From the NCBI GenBank assembly GCA_015065205.1, contig SVQS01000097.1, forward strand, positions 1 through 6,983: a DNA stretch of 6,983 nucleotides, in the 5' to 3' direction. Below, one piece after another: positions 1-4,029 of the stretch. The DNA is from Oscillospiraceae bacterium (GTDB lineage: Bacteria; Bacillota; Clostridia; Oscillospirales; CAG-272). The stretch's first letter is position 1. The number at the start of each line of letters is the position of its first letter. A model generated the notes under the pieces. It was not told where the DNA came from. It did not search any database and was given only the letters and a program-made list of their open reading frames with translations. Position numbers and translations under genes: made by a program.

Positions 1-170
1 TGGTATATCATTGACGCACGAAGTGCGGCGCATATCATCAAGGGCGGCTCACCGCCCTTGTATCTCATCACGCGTCAGCGTGCATCTTTCCTGCGGCTTG
101 ATGATATACCGCAACAAGTTGCGGATGATATACAACACTTCGTGTTGATGATATACACGCCCTCGGCGTG
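1..170. repeat. Mirrored array of six short hairpins with constant linkers
   Basis: Six perfect short hairpins follow one another: 15-27, 39-60, 69-82, 109-124, 133-147 and 156-170, with stems of 5, 9, 5, 7, 6 and 6 bp. Their stem sequences differ. They are separated by a near-constant ten-base linker, GATGATATAC, which reads forward at 100, 124 and 147 and as its reverse complement (one mismatch each) at 3, 30 and 60. The array is therefore three units facing one way and three the other, around a centre near 85. Stems that vary but always pair suggest selection on structure rather than sequence. Similar linker-hairpin strings are, from memory, common between genes of gut clostridia. No open reading frame here is credible. 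The array may extend left of the window. Confidence 0.85.
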
Positions 171-314
171 ATTGGAATGCGCTGTCACCGCGCAGAGCGA
201 CGACCGCTTGCGAGGCGGCGGCAAGCGAGCAACATTTCAAATCCGCCCGCGGATTTGAAAATCCGGCGATTGGAACTCTTATAACCCAATTCGCGGGCGA
301 CCAATGGTCGCCCC
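171..314. repeat. Cluster of intergenic inverted repeats
   Basis: This gene-free stretch continues from the hairpin array and holds four more inverted repeats. They are 178-182 with 190-194, 205-211 with 221-227, a 12-bp pair 235-246 with 249-260, and 295-302 with 306-313. The motif ATTGGAA occurs at 171 and again at 269. GC content is higher than in the flanking promoter region. It resembles a composite repetitive intergenic element. Positions 315-375 show only AT-rich sequence with a small palindrome at 348-358. Confidence 0.65.
246..269 (+). repeat. 24-bp dispersed repeat, copy A
   Basis: This 24-base segment matches 859-882 in the same orientation with a single mismatch (G257 against A870). 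Each copy contains a CGGATTT/AAATCCG-type inverted repeat. Here its left half is also part of the 12-bp inverted repeat 235-260. The two copies lie on either side of the small membrane-protein gene at 429-836. Confidence 0.75.
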
Positions 315-375
315 TTCAAATTATTTACAAAAGCGCAAACGGCATTAAACCATTGGTTGATGTACTAAAATACAG

Positions 376-404
376 TTGATTTTCGGCTTAAAGTATGCTA
401 CAAT
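376..404 (+). promoter_or_regulatory. Sigma-A promoter for the small membrane-protein gene
   Basis: The -35 box is TTGATT (376-381) and the -10 box is TACAAT (399-404), with a 17-bp spacer. Transcription would start near 411, which leaves a leader of under 20 bases before the GTG start at 429. A small palindrome, AACCA-T-TGGTT (348-358), lies upstream of the -35 box. Whether it is an operator cannot be judged. Confidence 0.8.
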
Positions 405-413
405 AAAGGCAAG

Positions 414-424
414 AAAGGCGGTGA
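414..424 (+). promoter_or_regulatory. Near-perfect ribosome binding site that fixes a GTG start
   Basis: AAAGGCGGTGA matches the full anti-Shine-Dalgarno complement AAAGGAGGTGA at ten of eleven bases. It lies four bases before the GTG at 429. No ATG in the frame is equally well placed, so this site decides the start. Confidence 0.8.
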
Positions 425-428
425 CAGT

Positions 429-836
429 GTGGCGCGATACAAAGTAATTACACAAAAAGATGATCAATATAAAATTTTCAAAAAGAGAGAGAGGATTCAC
501 CACATCGTCGACGCAGTTTATGTGCTTTTGATGGTGATAGGCATTGTGATTTGCGGAATCAATCAAAACAACAACCTCATTGTTGGATGGGGATTCGTTT
601 TGATGGGCGTCATTTCTATTCCCGTTACCGTATTCTATGTGCACATGATAGAAAACGGGTGGCGTCCTCCGCGTTTGTATGACAACCCCGATTACCAACG
701 ATATATTGATAAAAAACAAAAAGAAAAGGATTTGTCCGAGATCAAATTTCTACAAATTTTTGTGACTGTTTTTTTGTTTCTCTTCTCCGTAGGACTCCCG
801 ATTACAGGTGTTTTAAGATTACTCGAAATTATATAA
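429..836 (+). CDS. Three-helix membrane protein of unknown function
   Basis: I do not recognise a family for this 135-residue protein. The N-terminus (1-22) is basic and polar. Three hydrophobic segments follow at about residues 26-44, 51-72 and 107-129. Between the second and third lies a charged loop (about 75-105) with a WRPPRLYDNPDYQRY segment rich in Arg, Tyr and Pro. Basic residues in the N-terminus and this loop fit a cytoplasmic N-terminus and an external C-terminus. The GTG start is chosen because of the strong ribosome binding site at 414-424, and a good promoter sits directly upstream. The gene is a single transcription unit, closed by the terminator at 897-933 and convergent with the exchanger gene. 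It lies between two copies of a 24-bp repeat. That it is a real gene is well supported by the expression signals. Its function is unknown. Confidence 0.85.
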   Translation: MARYKVITQKDDQYKIFKKRERIHHIVDAVYVLLMVIGIVICGINQNNNLIVGWGFVLMGVISIPVTVFYVHMIENGWRPPRLYDNPDYQRYIDKKQKEKDLSEIKFLQIFVTVFLFLFSVGLPITGVLRLLEII

Positions 837-858
837 TTGATTTCCTTCGAACCTAACT

Positions 859-882
859 CCCGCGGATTTAAAAATCCGGCGA
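859..882 (+). repeat. 24-bp dispersed repeat, copy B
   Basis: This is the second copy of the segment at 246-269, with 23 of 24 bases identical and in the same orientation. It contains the inverted repeat CGGATTT (863-869) with AAATCCG (872-878). It lies between the stop codon of the small membrane-protein gene and its terminator. Confidence 0.75.
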
Positions 883-896
883 CTTCTAACATTTCC

Positions 897-933
897 ATGA
901 CAAAAGGCACGCCCGGGGCGTGCCTTTTGTCAT
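897..933. terminator. Symmetrical intrinsic terminator between convergent genes
   Basis: A near-perfect palindrome centred on 915 pairs 897-913 with 917-933. The GC-rich core GGCACGCC/GGCGTGCC is flanked by AAAA and TTTT, so it gives a hairpin plus U-tract in both directions. It can end both the plus-strand membrane-protein gene and the minus-strand exchanger gene. Confidence 0.9.
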
Positions 934-970
934 ATCATTTTCATTTTCACAATTCTGTTCTTCTACCCCA

Positions 971-1984
971 TCAACCAAGAGCCACAATACCCAATTCGTT
1001 GAGCACGAGGAAGAGCATGTATAATGCATAAATTGCGAGGAGTACACGTCCTTGCCACTTCTTGAACTTACCTTGGAAGATAGTGGGTATAACTGCAACT
1101 GCGCAAGCTGCGATGCATACCGGAAAGTCGAATATGAGGTTTACTCTATCTACGGGGAGTGCCTTGCCACCGATAACTGCACACAAGGGAAGGATAAGAG
1201 TGGTGTCGATGATGTTTGCACCAATGATGTTACCAACAGAAAGAGAGTTTTCCTTCTTGCGGATAGCCGTTAGGGTAGTTACTAATTCAGGCAACGATGT
1301 TCCGAGAGCGATTACGGTGAAGCCGATGATGGTTTCGCTGATGCCGATGCCGGAAGCTATGGTCTTACCCGAGGAAACGAGGAACTCTGCACCAAATACG
1401 ATGGCTGCGGTTCCCAAAACAAAGAGGATAATCTTTCCCGGAACCTTTCTCTTTTCGTAGGTTTCTTTGCTATCATTTTTGGCATTCTTTCTACCTTCAA
1501 TAACGTTACTGATCATAAAGATAACGAAGATGGCTCCCAGGATGCGTACAGCATCTATGGGTAATGCGCCGCCCCAAGAAAGAACCGTGAGTCCTACAAT
1601 AGCGGCAAGGAGAAGTCCACCCTTAACGAAAAAGGCAAATCTCTTAACAACACCCGCCATAGCGAGCAAAGAAATCCCCAGAATGAGTGTTATGTTGGCG
1701 GTTACAGATCCAATCGCATTGCCGATTGCGAGCTGCGCTGAGCCATTCATTGCTGCTCTGACAGATACCAACATTTCGGGGAGTGTGGTTGCAAACGAAA
1801 CGATAGTAGCACCTACTACAAACTTTGGAATTCCGGTTGCTTCTGCAAACCAAGATGCCGAATCAACAAACCAGTCTCCGCCCTTAATGGTAAGGATGAG
1901 ACCCACAATAAAAACGGCTGCAGCAGCCAACAAAAGATCACGCCCCTCAAGAGAGTCAAAAAAAGTAAAACCGAAAAATTCCAT
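971..1984 (-). CDS. CaCA-family cation/Ca2+ exchanger, probable Mn2+ exporter
   Basis: This 337-residue integral membrane protein exchanges divalent cations for Na+ or H+ across the cytoplasmic membrane. It has the duplicated fold of the Ca2+/cation antiporter superfamily (YrbG/CaxA-like). The first alpha repeat (about 58-103) carries GATIVSFATTLPE with acidic Glu70, then GNAIGS. The second (about 220-265) carries GFTVIALGTSLPE with Glu233, then GNIIGA and Asp260. These are the conserved cation-binding motifs. A charged cytoplasmic loop (about 163-183) separates the halves. Length is normal for the family, with about ten helices. The ATG start is supported by GGAGG at 1990-1994, five bases upstream. 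The mRNA leader contains a yybP-ykoY Mn2+ riboswitch, so the physiological substrate is probably Mn2+, or Mn2+ as well as Ca2+. The family call is firm; the substrate is inferred. Confidence 0.95.
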   Translation of the reverse strand: MEFFGFTFFDSLEGRDLLLAAAAVFIVGLILTIKGGDWFVDSASWFAEATGIPKFVVGATIVSFATTLPEMLVSVRAAMNGSAQLAIGNAIGSVTANITLILGISLLAMAGVVKRFAFFVKGGLLLAAIVGLTVLSWGGALPIDAVRILGAIFVIFMISNVIEGRKNAKNDSKETYEKRKVPGKIILFVLGTAAIVFGAEFLVSSGKTIASGIGISETIIGFTVIALGTSLPELVTTLTAIRKKENSLSVGNIIGANIIDTTLILPLCAVIGGKALPVDRVNLIFDFPVCIAACAVAVIPTIFQGKFKKWQGRVLLAIYALYMLFLVLNELGIVALG

Positions 1985-2004
1985 TTTTTCCTCCTATAAA
2001 AAAC

Positions 2005-2036
2005 AAAAAATCCAAGTATGGAACAACCATACTTGG
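2005..2036 (-). terminator. Second intrinsic terminator in the exchanger leader
   Basis: Read on the minus strand, CCAAGTATGG (2036-2027) pairs perfectly with CCATACTTGG (2021-2012) around the loop TTGTT. One A and then six T (2010-2005) follow. It lies only ten bases before the ribosome binding site of the exchanger gene. A 10-bp perfect stem plus U-tract should stop transcription strongly unless something opens it, so it is probably part of the leader's control. Confidence 0.85.
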
Positions 2037-2046
2037 CATCAAATAC

Positions 2047-2087
2047 AAAAATAAGACTCCATGTAGGCTGCAAACATACATGAGTCT
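2047..2087 (-). terminator. Riboswitch expression-platform terminator
   Basis: On the minus strand AGACTCATGTA (2087-2077) pairs with 2065-2054, giving eleven pairs with one bulged G at 2059, around an 11-base loop. TTATTTTT follows. The 5' arm includes the 3' strand of the aptamer closing stem (2084-2079) and part of the conserved GCGAGAC motif. Aptamer folding and this hairpin are therefore mutually exclusive. Metal binding should favour read-through, as expected of a Mn2+-induced ON switch. Confidence 0.8.
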
Positions 2088-2164
2088 CGCAATTTAAAAC
2101 AAGCCAGACCTAAAGGCCAGGATGTTGACTTGTTACGCATCAGAGCGCTTACTACTCCCTCACA
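2079..2164 (-). promoter_or_regulatory. yybP-ykoY Mn2+-sensing riboswitch aptamer
   Basis: This RNA element senses Mn2+ in the leader of the exchanger mRNA. On the minus strand, the class-defining segments GGGAGTAG (2159-2152) and GCGAGAC (2090-2084) are present. The closing stem P1 pairs 2164-2159 with 2084-2079, six pairs including two G-U. A short hairpin pairs 2148-2145 with 2138-2135. The long arm pairs AACAAG (2134-2129) with CTTGTT (2103-2098), then has the asymmetric loop TCAACAT, and ends in CCTGGCC/GGTCTGG (2121-2115 with 2110-2104) around TTTA. Transcription starts at about 2164, exactly at P1. This class is known to control Mn2+ efflux and homeostasis genes. The assignment is by motif and fold recognition without a covariance-model search. 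Confidence 0.88.
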
Positions 2165-2170
2165 AGAGAG

Positions 2171-2199
2171 ATTATACCACAAATATCGAATTTTGTCAA
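2171..2199 (-). promoter_or_regulatory. Perfect-consensus sigma-A promoter for the riboswitch-exchanger unit
   Basis: On the minus strand, TTGACA (2199-2194) and TATAAT (2176-2171) are both full consensus and are separated by 17 bp. The start point would be about 2164. Such a strong promoter fits a gene controlled mainly after initiation by the riboswitch and terminators. Confidence 0.92.
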
Positions 2200-2260
2200 G
2201 ATATATCGGGCAAACTTTTACACTTCCCGGTTCCCCATTTTCGTGCAAGGCGTGCCCCTC

Positions 2261-2289
2261 TTGACTTTTTCGATAAAATGTGTTATAAT
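2261..2289 (+). promoter_or_regulatory. Sigma-A promoter for the GNAT-GtrA operon
   Basis: TTGACT (2261-2266) and TATAAT (2284-2289) are separated by 17 bp. The start point is expected near 2296, giving a leader of about 40 bases. The promoter diverges from the exchanger promoter, with 61 bp between the two -35 boxes. I see no clear operator in that gap. Confidence 0.9.
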
Positions 2290-2335
2290 AAGCCGTCGCA
2301 CCTATGACTCTAAATAAAAGAACAGGAGTATATTT

Positions 2336-3460
2336 ATGAGTATTACTATTAAAGAAGTGCTGACGAAAAAGGATTTGGTACGTTGGGTCGAGTTCCCCAA
2401 TAAGCTGTACCGCAATAATGAATTTTTCGTCCCGTTTTTGAGGGAAGATGAAATAGATACATTCACAAAAGAGAAAAATCCTTCCTATGCGTTCTGCGAG
2501 ACGCGTCTGTTTTTGGCATATAAGAACGACGAGATCGTTGGCAGAATTGCAGGACTGATCAACCACGCGTATAACGAAAAATGGAAGCAAAACACCATCC
2601 GTTACACGCGCTTTGACTTTATTGACGATTACGAGGTCTCAAAAGCACTTCTCAATGCGGTCATCGCTTGGGGACGCGAACGCGGCTTTGGCGAAATTAT
2701 GGGGCCTATGGGCTTTAACGACACCGACCATCAAGGTATGCTTGTTGAGGGCTTTGATCAGTTGAATATGTCGGTTACGTTCTATAACCATCCCTATTAT
2801 ATGGAACACATGGAGCGCTTGGGGCTTTCCAAGTCGATCGACTGGATCGAATACAAGATCTCCTGCCCCGCCGAGGTGCATCCGCGTATTCAAAAGCTTT
2901 CGCAACGTCTCTTGGATAGCGGAAAATACACCGTCGTTACCTACACCGATAGAAAGGTTTTGTATAACGATGCTTTTGAAGCATTTAAGGTCATCGATGA
3001 AGCCGAGGCTATCCTTTACGGTACCGTTCCTCTCACCGACGAGGTCATTAAGAATATGATCGACAATTACATCCCCTTGGTCGATCTTGATTACATCTGC
3101 TCGGTTAAGGATAAGGAAGGTCACATTGTGGCGTTCGGCGTTATGGTCCCCTCTCTTGCAAAGGCGTTTAAAAAAGCCGATGGCAAAATGTTCCCGTTCG
3201 GCATCGTGCATATGTTAAAGGCGTTAAAGCTGCCCAACGATACGCTGGAGATGTATTTTGTTGCAGTTGACCCCCGTCACCAAATGTTTGGTGTTCCCGC
3301 CATTTTGATGGATACACTCACCCAAAAGTGTATTGACAAAAAAGTGGTGTGCTGCGAAACAGGACCTATGCTGGAAACCAACAAAGCGGTTCACGGTATG
3401 TGGAGATACTTTGATAAAGAACAGCACAAGCGTCGCCGCTGCTACACAATGGCAATTTAA
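2336..3460 (+). CDS. YghO-like GNAT-fold N-acetyltransferase-related protein
   Basis: This 374-residue soluble protein resembles the family often annotated as GNAT N-acetyltransferase and related to E. coli YghO. Such proteins seem to be built from two GNAT-like halves. Typical features are the opening FPNKLYRNNEFFVPFL (20-35), the beta-strand segment VGRIAGLIN (68-76), a MGPMGFND segment (122-129), and a C-terminal acyl-CoA-type region with MYFVAVDPRHQMFGVPA (306-322) and ETGPMLETN (341-349). No signal peptide or membrane helix is visible. AGGAG at 2324-2328 supports the ATG start. The gtrA-like gene begins ten bases after its stop, so the two are co-transcribed. The substrate is unknown. 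A role in modifying an envelope precursor is possible because of the GtrA partner, but this is inference. Confidence 0.85.
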   Translation: MSITIKEVLTKKDLVRWVEFPNKLYRNNEFFVPFLREDEIDTFTKEKNPSYAFCETRLFLAYKNDEIVGRIAGLINHAYNEKWKQNTIRYTRFDFIDDYEVSKALLNAVIAWGRERGFGEIMGPMGFNDTDHQGMLVEGFDQLNMSVTFYNHPYYMEHMERLGLSKSIDWIEYKISCPAEVHPRIQKLSQRLLDSGKYTVVTYTDRKVLYNDAFEAFKVIDEAEAILYGTVPLTDEVIKNMIDNYIPLVDLDYICSVKDKEGHIVAFGVMVPSLAKAFKKADGKMFPFGIVHMLKALKLPNDTLEMYFVAVDPRHQMFGVPAILMDTLTQKCIDKKVVCCETGPMLETNKAVHGMWRYFDKEQHKRRRCYTMAI

Positions 3461-3467
3461 GGAGAGG
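3461..3467 (+). promoter_or_regulatory. Ribosome binding site that fixes the GtrA start
   Basis: GGAGAGG begins directly after the stop codon of the preceding gene and precedes ATG 3471 by three bases. An open frame continues upstream to 3333 inside the acetyltransferase gene. This site, and the start of recognisable GtrA sequence, show that translation begins at 3471. Confidence 0.8.
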
Positions 3468-3470
3468 ACT

Positions 3471-3878
3471 ATGGATAATAAGAAAAAGCAGATTTTGCAG
3501 GTTGTAAAATTCACCCTGTTCTCTATCTCCGCAGGACTGATTCAGATTGGCTCGTTCGCCCTTTTGGAGCTTTTCATTAAGACTTATTGGATTCCGTATC
3601 TGACATCTCTCTTGCTTTCGATCGTGTGGAACTTTACGCTCAATCGCAAGTTCACCTTCCAATCTGCCGCTAACGTTCCAATTGCTATGGCAAAGGTGCT
3701 CGGCTTTTATGCAGTCTTTACCCCCCTTTCCACCTATCTTGGAAGCTTGGCAGAATCGGCAGGCGCACACGACTTTTTGATTTTGGCAATTACTATGCTT
3801 GCCAACTTTGTTCTTGAGTTTTTGTTCTGCAAATTCGTGGTCTACCGCGGACAAGAGGATACACTCAAAAAAGAATAA
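3471..3878 (+). CDS. GtrA-family membrane protein
   Basis: GtrA-family proteins are small four-helix membrane proteins. They are thought to move polyprenyl-phosphate-linked sugars, or to assist glycosyltransferases, during surface polysaccharide synthesis. This 135-residue protein has the normal size, with helices at about residues 13-33, 38-56, 72-92 and 101-121. The family signature appears twice: NFTLNRKFTF (54-63) after helix two, and KFVVYR (121-126) after helix four. The start at 3471 is chosen from the ribosome binding site GGAGAGG. It is the second gene of an operon with the GNAT-like protein and ends at a terminator at 3892-3923. No glycosyltransferase, the common partner, is next to it. 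A second, divergent GtrA-family gene lies at the right edge of the window. Confidence 0.9.
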   Translation: MDNKKKQILQVVKFTLFSISAGLIQIGSFALLELFIKTYWIPYLTSLLLSIVWNFTLNRKFTFQSAANVPIAMAKVLGFYAVFTPLSTYLGSLAESAGAHDFLILAITMLANFVLEFLFCKFVVYRGQEDTLKKE

Positions 3879-3891
3879 TTCGTTATTAAGC

Positions 3892-3923
3892 AAAAAAGAG
3901 GGTGCTCGGTACTCTCTTTTTTT
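3892..3923 (+). terminator. Intrinsic terminator of the GNAT-GtrA operon
   Basis: AAAAAAGAGGGT (3892-3903) pairs with ACTCTCTTTTTT (3911-3922), with one G-T pair, around a seven-base loop. The T-run extends to 3923. It lies 13 bases after the GtrA stop codon. Confidence 0.82.
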
Positions 3924-3955
3924 GCACTCCGCCAACAATATTTATATTGTTGCGG

Positions 3956-3984
3956 TTGACATTTTTGGTTCTTTGTGCTACAAT
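3956..3984 (+). promoter_or_regulatory. Sigma-A promoter for the SGNH hydrolase gene
   Basis: TTGACA (3956-3961) and TACAAT (3979-3984) are separated by 17 bp. The start point would be near 3991. It follows the terminator of the preceding operon, so the hydrolase gene is a separate unit. Confidence 0.9.
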
Positions 3985-4019
3985 ATACTCAACCACTTTT
4001 GCAAATAATAAAATTTTGT

Positions 4020-4023
4020 GAGG
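4020..4023 (+). promoter_or_regulatory. Ribosome binding site that selects ATG 4030
   Basis: The GAGG core lies six bases before ATG 4030. The in-frame GTG at 4018 overlaps this site and has no ribosome binding site of its own, so it is not the likely start. Confidence 0.7.
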
Positions 4024-4029
4024 TTCTGT

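Noticed and set aside
1..170. CRISPR array
   Set aside because: The repeated element is only about ten bases, flips orientation, and the intervening segments are self-complementary hairpins rather than spacers. No cas genes are visible.
49..240. Minus-strand open frame of 63 codons across the repeat region
   Set aside because: It runs through the hairpins and inverted repeats, has no ribosome binding site and encodes low-complexity sequence with no protein-like pattern.
348..358. Palindrome AACCA-T-TGGTT upstream of the first promoter as an operator
   Set aside because: It is short, lies upstream of the -35 box and has no second copy, so an operator call is not supported.
2304..2339. Eleven-codon leader frame whose TGA overlaps the ATG of the GNAT-like gene
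   Set aside because: The ATGA overlap hints at translational coupling, but the frame has no ribosome binding site and starts only about eight bases after the predicted transcription start. Chance is a sufficient explanation.
2039..2590. Minus-strand open frame of 183 codons across the divergent promoters
   Set aside because: It overlaps the start of the GNAT-like gene, both promoters and the structured riboswitch leader, and shows no family features.
2639..3211. Minus-strand open frame of 190 codons inside the GNAT-like gene
   Set aside because: It is antisense to a gene with clear family motifs and has no expression signals.
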